DNA of 64,000 nt from Macrosoma leucophasiata (lineage: Eukaryota > Arthropoda > Insecta > Lepidoptera > Hedylidae). Positions 11,305 through 22,015 of the stretch are shown piece after piece. The notes under the pieces are model-generated. The model was not told the origin of the DNA, ran no database searches, and saw nothing but the letters and a program-made list of their open reading frames with translations. Where the stretch lies: contig JAWQUS010000010.1 in NCBI GenBank assembly GCA_036365455.1, positions 22,492,501 to 22,556,500 on the forward strand. Direction: 5' to 3'. How positions within the stretch are numbered: position 1 is the stretch's first letter; each line of letters starts with the position of its first letter. The translations under genes were made by a program, and so were the position numbers.

Positions 11305-11330
11305 ATACAAATATCTTGATGCAACTCAGG

Positions 11331-11868
11331 CTAAGGGGCTTAATATTTAAATACAAATGAACTGATACCCACCCCCTAATAATAACAAATTGTAAGTCTT
11401 TATAAAACCATACGTTCGCTGATCTCTTTATCTATATCGAATGTTTTCCCAGACAATCATAATACGTGGGGTGTAAGGGGGAAAATGCAATTAATTTTAT
11501 CACAAAAGCCTGGTCACGATTGGGGTACATCATAGTTTGGAATGTCTTTATTGGTTTGCAATGAAAAAGAATTTAGCGGACAAAAGATTTTATCTGTTGA
11601 CAGGGGTATGTCGTCAGAAAGAGATATATTTGTAGTTTCATGCCACAAGATATGAGATTTTTCACAGAAGAATTCAGAGAACAGTGCTGACAGTAATTAG
11701 TATTAGCTATTTTTTTCTCTTGTGATGGAAGCTGGTAATATGTTTCATGGTAATTGAATACGCATATATATCTACATAAATGAGTTCTAAATACAGATGT
11801 ATTGCCATTTTTGAGATTTAAGATCTTATTTTCATCTTACATAAATAATATACATTACTATCGTCGAG
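11331..11868. other. Unassigned AT-rich DNA
   Basis: No gene, RNA or repeat recognised. Confidence 0.4.
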
Positions 11869-12003
11869 GACGACAATAAAAGCGCTGGAAGGATGAGCTT
11901 AAACTTGCTGCGGGATCCAAATGGAGAAGAGTTGCTCAAGATCGCAGACAATGGAAGCTACTGGAGGAGGCCTTTGCCAACAGGCACATTGAGCTGAGAG
12001 ACT
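11869..12003 (+). pseudogene. Non-LTR retrotransposon C-terminal fragment
   Basis: Translates to KRWKDELKLAAGSKWRRVAQ followed by DRRQWKLLEEAFANRHIELR. This matches the basic W..AQDR..W..LEEAF tail that follows the reverse transcriptase in RTE and related LINEs (compare VAGNRWMRAAQDRSLW at ~54160). Only the last ~45 codons remain, with an in-frame stop before them. Confidence 0.65.
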
Positions 12004-12298
12004 TTTTTTTACCTGGGAAAAATGCGTTACGCGTACCTACGCTTGGGGAGAGGGTGGGTTATGTGGGACTCCGGGAAAGGACATCCGTCTACCCACTAAA
12101 AACCCCTGGGTGTTCCAACTCGTCCGCCATAAGACGCGGGGTCACGGGAACGCTATCGTACACATCCGCGACCCCACCGGCGGCTGCTCCAGATGCCGAG
12201 CCCTCCTCGAAGCCTTTCTACTACCACAACTAGTGGCGTGCGGAACACCTATACGTCAGCCAGCATTTGCGGTGCAGTATTTGCGTGGGTGTCTATAG
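12004..12298. other. GC-rich segment, possible LINE leader
   Basis: Much richer in G and C than its flanks, with a 62-codon frame at 12110-12298 lacking a named motif. Position between a LINE tail and a family A copy suggests a retroelement fragment. Identity unknown. Confidence 0.35.
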
Positions 12299-12510
12299 GC
12301 TAAATGGTAGCGTTTAGCACTATCGTCTTCCGGTCAGGTGGTAATGTACGGCCCTGTAATTTCCGGCACAGAGGCATACCACCTTAAGCCTCAGGAGTGG
12401 CAACGCATTTTGACTTCTGGTCTTTGTGTGGGTGTCTATAGGCTGCAGTAATCACTTGATATCAATGTGAACTGCATGCTTGTTTGCCACTTTCATTACA
12501 TAAAAAAAAA
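12299..12510 (+). repeat. Family A retroposon, 5' truncated
   Basis: Sense from GCTAAATGGTAGCGTTTAGC to poly(A). It is fused at its 5' side to GGGTGTCTATAGGC, itself family A 3' sequence, so two family A pieces may have recombined. Confidence 0.75.
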
Positions 12511-12763
12511 CCGACGACGCCAGAAATGTCCCCCCCTGAAAACGACTTCACAAAATAACCTTTCTCAAACCTTCCTAATCCGAGGTCGACTCGCAGAAGC
12601 TACCGTAATTAAAATAGGTCATTATCAGCCTTTGCCTAATCCGTGGCATTTGGGAGTCACCTGACCTGACCTTTGCTTGATGCAAATCTAAAGGGAAAGG
12701 AAGGGGACGAAAGTGTCAGGGCGGTTTTGGATGTTCGATCAGTTTTAAGAATGTCTAGTGTTT

Positions 12764-13480
12764 TATTAGGTAATTGAGAATGATGAAAACTTGGAAGCGT
12801 CACTAAATTCTACTCCTTTGTTAAAATATCTAATAAGAATTAAAATACATTATGTAACGGAGTTCGAAGATATAGGTATCACTACATTACTTTGACGACG
12901 CGGTTAGTCCAGCGGTGTGAGACGACCGTTTGATTCGAAGGGTCGCGGGTTCGATCCCCGCACCGAGACAAATATTTGTATGGCCTACAGTTATTTGTTT
13001 CGGGTCTGGGTGTTTGTGTATATGTTGTATGTGTAAAACGGCATCCACGACACAGGTTTATACCTACTGTGGGGCTGTGAGTGTAAGCGTATTTTATTTT
13101 ATACTTTTATTTTATTCTACTTCAGCGGAAAATAATGACGGTCCATATGCCAAGGAATCTCGTGTCCAGTTTTAATTTTTTAATGGTTTTGGTCATTTAC
13201 ACTTTGTTTAAACTCAATTTATTAGAATCTAAACTAAATAAATGAATAGACTTACATGTTTTTATTAGGTAATTGAAAATGATGAAAACTAGGAAGCGTC
13301 ACTAAATTCTACTCCTTTGTTAAAATATCTATTAAGAATTAAAATACATTATGTAACGGAGTTCGAAGATATAGGTTAAAAATTACTTTTACTTCCGAAA
13401 TAAATATGGTCCATATGTCAAAGATCCGCGGACCTCGTGTCCAATTTTAATTTTAGAATCGTTTTGGTCGTTTTTTGTTT
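12764..13480 (+). repeat. Local tandem duplication, one unit carrying a SINE
   Basis: About 120 bases starting TTTATTAGGTAATTGA at ~12762 recur at ~13260 with few differences (both include GGAAGCGTCACTAAATTCTA and TAACGGAGTTCGAAGATATA). A second shared block, TGGTCCATATGCCAA/TGTCAA with CTCGTGTCCA, is at ~13140 and ~13408. The first unit holds a SINE between the blocks; the second does not. Confidence 0.75.
12891..13118 (+). repeat. tRNA-headed SINE, type 2
   Basis: The head has an RNA polymerase III A box (TAGTCCAGCGG) and B box (GGTTCGATCCC) spaced as in a tRNA. The body includes TTTCGGGTCTGGGTGTTTGTG and CACGACACAGGTTTATACC, and the tail is TTTTA-rich. Other copies are at 31905, 50240 and 58290. 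The anticodon arm is too altered to name the source tRNA. Confidence 0.85.
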
Positions 13481-14159
13481 TTTTTTTATATTTAATTGAA
13501 GTGGCAAACAAAATATTTATTACACGTCCCAAGGTGAGACCGGCTAGGCAGTACAAGAACGCGGTGAACCCACTAACACCCACGAAGAAAGGAAATTGCT
13601 CGGGGAATCTTGGCTGACGAGGCTATGTTACATGAGCGCCTAGCAAATCAACGCGCTGTCCGACATCAGCGAGAAAATCAGTCTTCAACCATTGGGTCAC
13701 ATGTTTGACCCATATGCGGACGTCGCTGCCTCACCCGCATTGGCTTTTTTAGCCATTCTAAAACATGTTCCAACCTGGGACACTGTTCATATCATCTTTC
13801 GCAGATGTAAAAGCCATTGATGACAGTAATGTTGTTAAAATAATGTAGTAGCTTTTTTAAAATTCACTCCTACTTAATTTGTTTTGAAAGGGAGTCTTGA
13901 TTTTATTTGATAAAATTCATCCAATTTTTTCCATCTTTTTATAGAATAATTTTATTGCAAAAATAACTCAACCAATTTAAAATGCCACGTCACGTAGATT
14001 CCTCCGGAGCTAAACATGTTCTCGTCTTTTGTTAGATAAAATCAACATCATGTTCGCCGCCATTGTCTTCCAGAAAGAAAGGAACTGGCGCGTTCAAGTC
14101 AAGAATCTAATTAACATTTTAAATACGAATCAATTTGTCCACGTACTAAAGGTTCTCGA
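13481..14159. other. Unassigned, possible LINE fragment
   Basis: A moderately GC-rich part (13560-13810) reads in one frame as an alpha-helical stretch with breaks, but no motif is secure. The remainder is AT-rich. Confidence 0.3.
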
Positions 14160-14690
14160 TTGAATAACATTCGAGTTTGTTTTTGTTCTGGCTGTACCTT
14201 GCAGTTTTACTTGAGCTCTGAAATTGTTATGTCAGAATTGTCAGTTGTCAGCAAAGGAGCCATAGTACCCAATTATGACACTGAATTGTCTCAGGTACAA
14301 CTGTATTTGTCCCTCAGGCAGCACAAAAATATAACAATTGATCTCTTATTGTTCTTTGACCTCATAGGGTCCATCTGCTTCTTCAGGGACTAATAACTTT
14401 ATCTTGCAATTGTTTTGGCAGAATTGTCAGTTGACAGAAAATGGGTCTTAATATCTGACACAAAATGTATCTAAAGCACAAATGCGTTCCCATTCTAATT
14501 GATTGTATTTTGCGATCTGCAATTGTTTTGTCAGAATCATTAGTTGTTGAATCTGACAAAGAATGTATGGCATGTAGGCACAAATGTACAGATAATGTCA
14601 TGTCATATCTTTCAGTTGTCAGCAAATGCGCCATACTACCCTGAATTTGACAATATTTATCTAAGGAAAAAATGCCTTTTTGGGTTGTCA
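14160..14690. repeat. Degenerate tandem repeat, about three units
   Basis: The motif CAATTGTTTTGTCAGAATTG and its variants recur near 14226, 14408 and 14520, each followed by a TCAGTTGTCAGC-like string and later by a CTGACA...AAATGTAT block. Unit length varies from ~115 to ~180 bases. Two opposing frames (14160-14393 plus, 14383-14694 minus) are probably by-products. Confidence 0.5.
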
Positions 14691-14692
14691 TC

Positions 14693-14795
14693 ATGCAGTT
14701 CCCATTGGTGATAAGTCAGTACTGCAGCTAACAGGTATCTTCTCATAAACTGGAGGTATAAATGCCTTGTTATCCCTGAGGCCTAATTTCGTCTC
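14693..14795 (-). repeat. Family A 3' half, strongly diverged
   Basis: CATGCAGTTCCCATTGGTG to CCCTGAGGCCTAA, antisense, with many changes. Confidence 0.5.
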
Positions 14796-15257
14796 GATAA
14801 AATTTATGGGACCATATCTACAGCTTTCAATGTGGCAATGACGTTTTTGTATGTCTTTATTGATTTGCTTTGGCGCATTTCAGCATATTATGATAATCAT
14901 CTAACCTAAACACGACCCTGATAAGTACAAACCATGCCTATGAACTAATGGGAAATATAACATAGCGAACGACCTCAAAGTAAAGTGATCAATTATAATT
15001 ACCGCGTCCCATATTACTCGCGGAAATTTCGACGATTTAGCATTCCCTTTACAAATTATGATTTAACGTATGCTTATGAATATAATTTGATGGTCTCGGT
15101 AGTTATTTTGATAATTATTTGATGGGAACTAATTACAGAAAACACTAAGTAATTTATATGGGTTTAAAGGACTTACAGCCTTTCGTTATCATAGTTATTC
15201 CAAAGATTACATGGTATTGATATAAGAATGCAATCGATTTTATACATAATATATATT
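14796..15257. other. Unassigned AT-rich DNA
   Basis: Nothing recognised. Confidence 0.35.
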
Positions 15258-15580
15258 AGAAGCGCGCATGGCCCAGCGGCTGGTGTAGATCGTAAGCGAT
15301 CTGCTCGGTTAAGCACTACGGGCGCGTTAAATGCGCGTTTCCGTGATTCGGAGGGCACGTTAAGCCGTCGGTCCCGGTTGCTATCGATGGATAGCAGTCG
15401 TTAAACCTTGTCGGAGGCCTTATGGGCGGTTTGAAAACATCCGACAGTGGGTTGGCCACTAACCCACCCACCTCCACCAATCCGCATTGGAGCAGCGTGG
15501 TGGAGTAAGCTCCAGGCCTCCCCCCAAAAAATGGGAGAGACTCGTGCCCAGCAGTGGGACGTATAATGGGTTGCCATTAT
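15258..15580 (+). repeat. 5S rRNA-headed SINE, C box deleted
   Basis: Starts GAAGCGCGCATGGCCCAGCG and contains the 5S box A-like GTTAAGCACTACGGGCGCG. Compared with the copy at 62723 about 35 bases holding the C-box sequence are missing (GGGCGCG runs straight into TTAAATGCGCG). It then shares the whole body and the tail CCCAGCAGTGGGACGTATAA plus an ATT-rich end. Confidence 0.8.
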
Positions 15581-15734
15581 TATATATATTTTCTTTAATA
15601 TGTTTTAACATATTGTTGCAATAAAAATCGAGGTGGTTTTTCATCAAGAAAATACGTCAAGGAACAAGGAATACACTAAAGTAAATATGTAGGTTTTGTC
15701 AAATTCTACTTATAAGCATGCTACTAGCCATATA

Positions 15735-15870
15735 CCTACCCCGACTTCGCACGGGTGCAATGTTACCTACATTACTACTACTAATAGGGTACTAATGGTG
15801 TTATTTTCGACTAAACCGATCCTGCTGTAGCTGTTTTATACATTCTTTCAACCCCAAAAACCTTTATGCG
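15735..15870 (-). mobile_element. Helitron fragment
   Basis: ACTTCGCACGGGTGCAATGTTACC is the complement of the terminal region seen at 24015-24048 and 51233. The CTAG end itself is not intact. Confidence 0.45.
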
Positions 15871-17040
15871 TCTAATATCATAATATGATGTCTTAGGTAT
15901 CACCTGCGTCCTAAAAAGACCCCTATGCATAATTTTAGACTCTTTGTATTTAACCCGTCAAGTCAGGAGAAAAATCTGACAATCGAAATAGAAAGAGAAA
16001 ATAATTTTATTTCGAATAGATCTTTACAGATACTTTCAAAACGTCAAGCAATCATAAAATACCTAAAGTGAATAACCATTACATATAGTAAAGCAAAATC
16101 ATATATTAATAGTAAATTAAAAATTATAATTTAAACTACTTAGTTAAAACATAATAATTACAAAAATGTTCAATTACTTCAATGATGATAAATGAAGAAA
16201 AAAAAACTTATTCGTCAAGATCAAAGTTATTCACTTAGCAGAGTGCCAAGTGCAGTCACTGCTGAGGAGAACTCCGCTACCCAACAAACTCAGAGTGTTG
16301 CTCTTTTAAATGAGAGCTTAAATCTAGTACAGTTTATCGTGAAAAATCAAGTAATGTGTACGTCCATAGCATAGATGCAAATAAACTGCTATCTACTAAA
16401 TGTGATGTAGCTCCTGCAAATCAGAACAGACCAGTCGCCACCAACAGCACCCGTTCACGAGTATGACGCATGTGACAGCCATTGCCCTCCTCGACCATTT
16501 AGAGGGAAGTGAGCAACCCGCCACACGACGCCGCCAAAGGCAAAGACATAAGCGTGCATGACTGTTCCGGATATGCATACATACGTAGCAAAATAAGATA
16601 AAAAAATATTTCAATATTCATTTTCAATTGTGTCTAGCCTCCGGCGGTTTTACGTTCTTTGAAGGTGAGATTTCGTCATGAGTGAGTGACCTTCCGCTGT
16701 TATATATGCAGATTAAAGTCTCAATCAAAATATTTTTCAAATTCGTATGTCTATCGAATGAACCCTGTAAAGTATTTGGTCGAGCCTACCAAAGCCTAGC
16801 CTACCAACCTCCTGGAGTTAGGAGTAGTTCAACATAAAATAATTTGGACGAGAAATTACAATCGACAAACCTTGGTTACAAAGATTAATTCAGTCGATTA
16901 TACGCACGGAGGTGTGTTTTAATTTAAAGACTAAAGCTGTCTGGTGTTCAATAATATAAGAGTTATTCACATGATATTAAAGTGACAGTATTGATGTCGT
17001 AAGACGTGGTTTAGACTTCCCGTTTGCCTTTTTGCTATAA
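15871..17040. other. Unassigned; two short frames without motif
   Basis: A 60-codon frame (16192-16374) and a following GC-richer stretch (16400-16600) have coding-like composition in places, but stops interrupt every frame. No family is recognised. Confidence 0.3.
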
Positions 17041-17141
17041 ATAGCAGTCAGTAAGCTAACAGTTACGAACTCCTCTGGTGTTGCAAATGTTCGTGGGTGA
17101 CGGTGACCACTTTCCATCAGGTGGCCCGTCTGCTTGTCTGT
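17041..17141 (+). repeat. Jockey-like LINE 3' terminus
   Basis: CTCTGGTGTTGCAAATGTTC, GGTGACCACTTTCCATCAGG and TGGCCCGTCTGCTTGTCTGT match the 3' untranslated end of the LINE at 36983-37473. Confidence 0.7.
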
Positions 17142-17146
17142 GTGTA

Positions 17147-17770
17147 TGTATCTTCACGCTAGGTCCCTAACGGGGTAGGCAGAGAGTGAAGAGCGCCAGA
17201 TATCCCGGTCCTGACAAACCTCTCGTGCCTCGTCTACCTTCGTCATTCTCTTCATACATGCACGCCGATTCCTAAGACTTTTGACCCCACCATCAGACAG
17301 AACTCGACTTATTTGGTCATGGTACCAAGACTGACCGTCTTGGTCTTCCTGGGCCTCTGCAACCATCCACATTCGCATTGTATATCTGTTTAGTCATTCG
17401 CTCATTCGACATTTTTTCTATGTGCCCGAACCATCGGAGCATGCCTTTTTCATTTTTACACCGATACTATCGTTTACACAAAGCCTCTTTCTTACATCTT
17501 CATTACGAACGCAATTGATGAGTGATACACCGCAGATCTTGCGCAAAGATCTCATCTCGACCGCGTTTAACTTACTTTCATGCTCGTTCCTGCATACCCA
17601 GCTCTCGCTTCCATATAAAAGCGTTGGAGTAAGTACAGCATTATGTACGGCTAGTCGAGCCCGCTGGCTGAGATGTTAAGATTCTAGCAGCTTACCCAAC
17701 GCTCCATTCACGCAATTCCCAGCAAGCACTCTTCTTACTATGTTACCTTGTCTGTCAACCTTTCAATGTA
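17147..17770 (-). pseudogene. Reverse transcriptase C-terminal fragment (RTE-like)
   Basis: Minus-strand pieces, in order: an LLYGSESW-type box and NAVEMRSLRKICGVSLINCV near 17490-17640; then RVLSDGGVKSLRNRRACMKR and VDEAREVCQDRDIWRSSLSA near 17160-17310, with stops and shifts between. This is the region after the polymerase domain in RTE-like LINEs. The 3' end runs into a TATGTATGTA-type tail. Related pieces: 21690, 47320, 48437, 53774. Confidence 0.75.
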
Positions 17771-18175
17771 AAAAAACTCGATATAGTCTATAGATCGTAG
17801 AATGGGGTTGTTGACTTATTTATTTTTATTGATTTTCTATATAGAAAATGTTATACTATTTGTCTTAGAAACATACGGTATAACGTTTCGAAATGTTGCG
17901 AGTAGTGAAATGGCCCTTATAAAATTACAGCATTTTATGACGTCACAGAGTGTACGACACCGGTGAACCTTCAGAAGTCTTGGAATAACTCAAACATTTG
18001 TTTCCTATAAACTTCTTGAAGTGAAACTAGGACCTAGGTTCACCTAAATAGGTTTATTTATTATACAATAATGAAGAATATTCTGTGCCATCTACGAGTT
18101 TTTAGAGGGCACAGCAGTAAACATGGTCAACAATGCATTTTTATGTTAGGTACGTGTCGACATTCAATATATTTC
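17771..18175. other. Unassigned AT-rich DNA
   Basis: Nothing recognised. Confidence 0.35.
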
Positions 18176-18179
18176 GTTT

Positions 18180-18420
18180 CCGTGCTTCAGAAGGCACGTT
18201 AAGACGTCCCGGTTGCTATCGATAGTCAGTAGTCGTTATACCTTATCGGAGGCCTTATGGGTGGTTTGAAAACATCCGACAGCGGGTTGGCCATTAACCC
18301 GTATCTCCACCAACCCGCATTGGAACAGCGTGCTGGAGTAAGCTGCAGGCCTCCCCCCACAAAGGGGAGAGACTCGAGCTCAGCAGTGGGACGTCTTAAG
18401 GGTTGCCATTATTATTATTC
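18180..18420 (+). repeat. 5S-headed SINE, body and tail only
   Basis: 5'-truncated copy from TTCCGTGCTTCAGAAGGCAC through GAAAACATCCGACAGCGGGT to CAGCAGTGGGACGTCTTAAG and an ATTATT end. Confidence 0.8.
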
Positions 18421-18723
18421 AATATATGACCCCCTGATAGGATACATTATTCTCAATTTTTTTAGGCAACGGTTAAAGTATTAATCACGTCTCAAAAATT
18501 CAAATAATTATTACACTGAAACACGTGGTCTCGCTCAAATTCTTGGGCGCAGTATTTAAGACCACTCTAATCGCAATCAAAATATTTAACTACACTAAAT
18601 TATACGATTATGTCGTAAGTAGAACAGTCGTATGTGAACACCTCTTAAACCGAGGCGTGTTTTGATCGAGTTATGCATTATTAATGAAAGTCGACAAGTA
18701 ATTACGGGGTACACAGATTTATA

Positions 18724-19206
18724 GCTTGCGGCGCCTATCGTCGTAGTTCGTGGAAGGGCCGTGTGGGGCCGTTTGATTGAGATGTCCGCTTACAATTGTA
18801 TGTAAACGCACACATTGATATGACATGACGTCACTTTTGGAGGAGAATAAAAAGATCGACTATTACTCGTAAACTTGTAGAGTCTACTGATTTGTGATAG
18901 TTTTCCTTTTATAGTCACCATGTTCTATCACCATGTTTTTTTTCACGCATCCGAATACTACCGTTTTTTTGTTAGAGTGACATTTAAGCCGAACAAAAAT
19001 AAGCACTTTCATCCTTTATATTTCAGATACGGTTCCCGTGATCGATAAAGTGATTTTACAAACTCACAATATTTTTAGGGACCTGTCATAGCTCGTGACG
19101 CCTATCGTCGTCTATCGTCGTAGTTCGTGGAAGGGCCGTTTGATTAAGATGTCCGCTTACAATTGTATACGTATATATTACACACTTTGATATGTAATGA
19201 CGTCAC
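18724..19206 (+). repeat. Direct repeat of ~115 bp
   Basis: CGCCTATCGTCGTAGTTCGT, GGAAGGGCCGT and GATGTCCGCTTACAATTGTA occur at 18724-18838 and again at 19087-19206, both ending in ATGACGTCACTT. The second copy has an extra CTATCGTCGT. The 250 bases between are AT-rich and unassigned. Confidence 0.65.
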
Positions 19207-19326
19207 TTCACAATATTATTTGATGCCTGCGTTTCCACCTTGTTATTTCCACCGTTTATGCAGGTTCACGATTAAACTTTCTAAGCATCCGCTCAATGGT
19301 TGAATAAAATATAAAATTTCAAAATA

Positions 19327-19612
19327 TTTTTTTTTTTTTTTTTTTATGTAATGAAAGTGGCAAACAAGCGTGCAGTTCACATTGATGTTAAGTGATGACT
19401 GCAGCCTATAGACACCCACATAATGACCAGAGGTCAAAATGCAAATGCGCTGCCACTCCTGAGGCATTAGGTGTTATGCCTCTGTGCCGGAAATTACAGA
19501 GCCGTACATTACCACCTGACCGAAACACGATAGTGCTTTAACGGCAAGTATATTAGGTAATGCGGTGGTGCCTACGTCCGCGAGCTCCGTGCCTGGAGCT
19601 CTACCACCAGTA
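19327..19612 (-). repeat. Family A retroposon, full length
   Basis: Antisense, with a run of 19 T at the left and CTCTACCACCAG at the right. The long uninterrupted tail suggests a younger insertion than most. Confidence 0.88.
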
Positions 19613-19918
19613 TAAGAAAAATATATTTAAGAAAATAGACGAAAATGAACCAATCCTTCGCCTCTTCAAAATTCAAAATTATTTATTTGGAACACAAGAC
19701 AAAATCACAGAAATAAAATGGTAACGATGAAACTCGCAAAAGTAAGAAATATACTTTGTATCTGTCTTTGCCTAAAGGTCGCAGGAACACATATAAGAAA
19801 TCTATGCTGTTTACGATAAAATAGGAAATTAATTAATTGCTGAAATCATTGTGAGCGCGAGTTCGACTCATTGAGTGCGAATTTGTCGCTTTTTTAGGAC
19901 CGACTATATAACTTTACT

Positions 19919-20080
19919 TTACGGCCCTGTAATTTCCGACACAGAGGCATAACAACTTAGGCCTCAGGAGTGGCAACGCATCTGCATTTTGACCTTGTTC
20001 TTTTTGTGGGTGTCTATAGGCTGCAGTCATCACTTAACATCAATGTGAACGGCATGCTTGTTTGCACTTATAAAAAAAAA
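19919..20080 (+). repeat. Family A 3' part
   Basis: Sense, from TACGGCCCTGTAATTTCCGA to poly(A). Subfamily A. Confidence 0.8.
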
Positions 20081-20151
20081 TGCCGAGTATTTTGACATTA
20101 TTGGTTATGATCATCGGTCACGAAACTCTGAGGATTCCACTTTGCACTTTT

Positions 20152-20295
20152 ACTGGTGGTAAAGTTCCAAATGTAGGAACTCGAGAGCGTAGGTACCACC
20201 GCATTACCTAATCTATCTACCGTCAAATGGAACATAATAGTGTGCACTACCGTGTTCCGGTTAGATGGTAAAAGGCCCCGTAATAACTATCACAC
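20152..20295 (+). repeat. Family A 5' half, subfamily B
   Basis: ACTGGTGGTAAAGTTCC start, GGTTAGATGG and CCCCGTAATAACTATCAC mark subfamily B. Confidence 0.75.
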
Positions 20296-20384
20296 TGACA
20301 ATTTATTGTAGGTACTATTTATTGTAGGTACTATTTATTTTTCGCAATAATTCATGCGAGTAAACTTTAGAAACCGAAGTCCCA

Positions 20385-20700
20385 CCAGTGGGACTTTATT
20401 GCATTGCTTTATGGTAGCAGCAGCGCCATCTATTACCAACTATGCTAGTTAGGCAACCGATATAATAGACTTTTCAGTTTATTGAATATCGTAAAGAAGT
20501 CGCTTTTACCCTTAATAGATGTGAAGGAAAGATTTGACAAATCGGGCAGGGCTTCAGTAGCTCAATTGGAAGAGCGGCTGGACTAGATTCCCAGTAGGTC
20601 GCGAGTTCGAGCCTCGCCTGAAGTCAAATTTTTCTTTCCATTTCTCTTTAAAAATAAAATATATTTCACAAGCATGTGTTAATGCGAAATAATATAGAAC
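20385..20700 (+). repeat. tRNA-headed SINE, type 1, with long 5' arm
   Basis: 20550-20625 folds as a near tRNA: acceptor GCTTCAG/CTGAAGT, D stem GCTC/GAGC, T stem GCGAG/CTCGC around TTCGAGC. The anticodon stem GCTGG/CCAGT closes a 9-base loop, so a working tRNA is unlikely. It is flanked by ~160 bases (CAACTATGCTAGTTAGGCAA, GTAAAGAAGTCGCTTTTACC) also found at 29590-29740 inverted and 49331. The tail is CAAATTTTTCTTTCC then CATGTGTTAATGCGAAAT. Confidence 0.8.
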
Positions 20701-20886
20701 AATTATATAATTATGTTGCAAGTTGGCAATACCACAATACTTACAGGTGGAATCCCATAATATTGTTTTCGATTCCTTTTCGTATATGTTCTGTTTTATA
20801 TACATCCTAAATTTCAGTATGCAATGTAACTCTAGGGCCCCATGGTCGCATTTGCTACGGGCTCCGCACCGGCTTTATCCGGCACT

Positions 20887-20964
20887 GCATATTGACCTCT
20901 GTTTTTTATGTAGATGTCTATCGGCTACAGTAATTACTTAATGTCTATGTGAACTGCACATTCA
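20887..20964 (+). repeat. Family A 3' fragment, diverged
   Basis: GCATATTGACCTCTGTTTTT to GTGAACTGCACATTC; subfamily B-like (GTAGATGTCTAT). Confidence 0.6.
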
Positions 20965-21540
20965 ATCAAACAAGCAATCTTCTATAAAAAGAAAAATCTT
21001 TAATCTTTAAGCCCGAACGCAAAAGTTACTAGTTGGCTTTTACCATTGTCACATACAATTATGAAAATTATGAGAAAGTAGATGACTTATGGCTCGTTTG
21101 TGCCGAGTCTAAGAGTTAATTCTGAATCATAATTTCTGCTTACGGTGAGGTTTTAATTATTGCAATGAGTCATACTTAATTAATAAAGGTATTGTACAAT
21201 GCATTCTGCATCGTAAATCAACCATCGACACCAGTTTTTTTACGAAATTTTAACTCGCAATTTTTCTTAGCCGCTTCATGTCATACAAAAACTTTTGTAT
21301 AATAATTTGCTACTTTCTCATACGAACGCCATTTGTAAGCTTGGATGTAAACAAACAGTAACACACTCCAATTGCAAACAAAAACCCACGGGTGAAGACA
21401 AAATGATAAACACAGCTTTTGTCACATTATAAAATGGACGCACGGCTTAATTAAAGCAAGAAAGAAAAGAAACAAATCGTTTTTGTGTTCAAATATTGAA
21501 TGTTATTTGTGTCGCATATTTCTTTTTACTTTAAGTAACT
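20965..21540. other. Unassigned AT-rich DNA
   Basis: Nothing recognised. Confidence 0.35.
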
Positions 21541-21675
21541 AAGGTGGCAAATAATATTTTAGTTCACATTGATGTTAAGTGATGACTGCAGCCTATAGAC
21601 ATCAACGCAGACACCAGTGGTCAAAATAAATGAATGAATTAACGTTTTATGCAGATGCTTCACCACCCCTGAACC
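21541..21675 (-). repeat. Family A 3' part with short insertion
   Basis: Antisense; ~28 AT-rich bases (AAATGAATGAATTAACG) interrupt it before GCAGATGCTTCACC. Confidence 0.7.
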
Positions 21676-21689
21676 AAAAGTTTTTATGT

Positions 21690-22010
21690 ATGTATTTATC
21701 TTTACGCCAGGTCCCTAACAGGGTAGGCAGAGAGCGTAGATCGCCAGATTTCCCGGTCCTGACAAACCTCTCGTGCCTCGTCTACCTTCATCATTCTCTT
21801 CATACATGAACGCCGATTCCTAAGACTTTTGATCCCATCATCAGACAGAACTCGACCTATTTGGTCATTGTAGGTCAGTCTTGGTCTTCCTGGGCCTCTG
21901 CAACCATCCACATACGCATTGTATATCTGTTTAGTCATTTGCTCGTTCGACATTCTTTCTATATGCCCGAACCATCGGAGCATACCTATTTTCATTTTTA
22001 TGTCATACAA
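21690..22010 (-). pseudogene. Reverse transcriptase C-terminal fragment (RTE-like), open frame
   Basis: 102 open codons: MKIGMLRWFGHIERMSNEQ, GRPRLTYNDQIGRVLSDDG, NRRSCMKRMMKVDEAREVCQ and ending SAYPVRDLA. This is the RWFGH...GRPR...R.W tail that follows the polymerase in RTE-like LINEs. There is no polymerase motif, so the fragment is a 5'-truncated insertion. A TATGTATTTA-type tail lies at its 3' side (21685-21695). Confidence 0.8.
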
Positions 22011-22015
22011 GTTAA

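Larger units (their letters stand above)
9823..11330. mobile_element. MITE split by mariner and family A insertions
   Basis: The left half (9823-9945) starts CATGGGTTGCACCAAGATAT and holds TGTGAAATGTTACAATAAC. The right end (11305-11330) is ATACAAATATCTTGATGCAACTCAGG, the inverted counterpart. An uninterrupted relative lies at 47971-48071. Mariner copy 2 and a short family A piece fill the gap, so the MITE is older than both. Confidence 0.65.

Noticed and set aside
16192..16614. Host exon candidate
   Set aside because: Frames are short, interrupted by stops, with no splice signals or known motif I could tie together.
20550..20625. A tRNA gene (also 29500-29577 and 29764-29839)
   Set aside because: Acceptor, D and T stems form, but the anticodon loop has nine bases and the sequence is repeated with a fixed SINE arm and tail. 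It is a SINE head.
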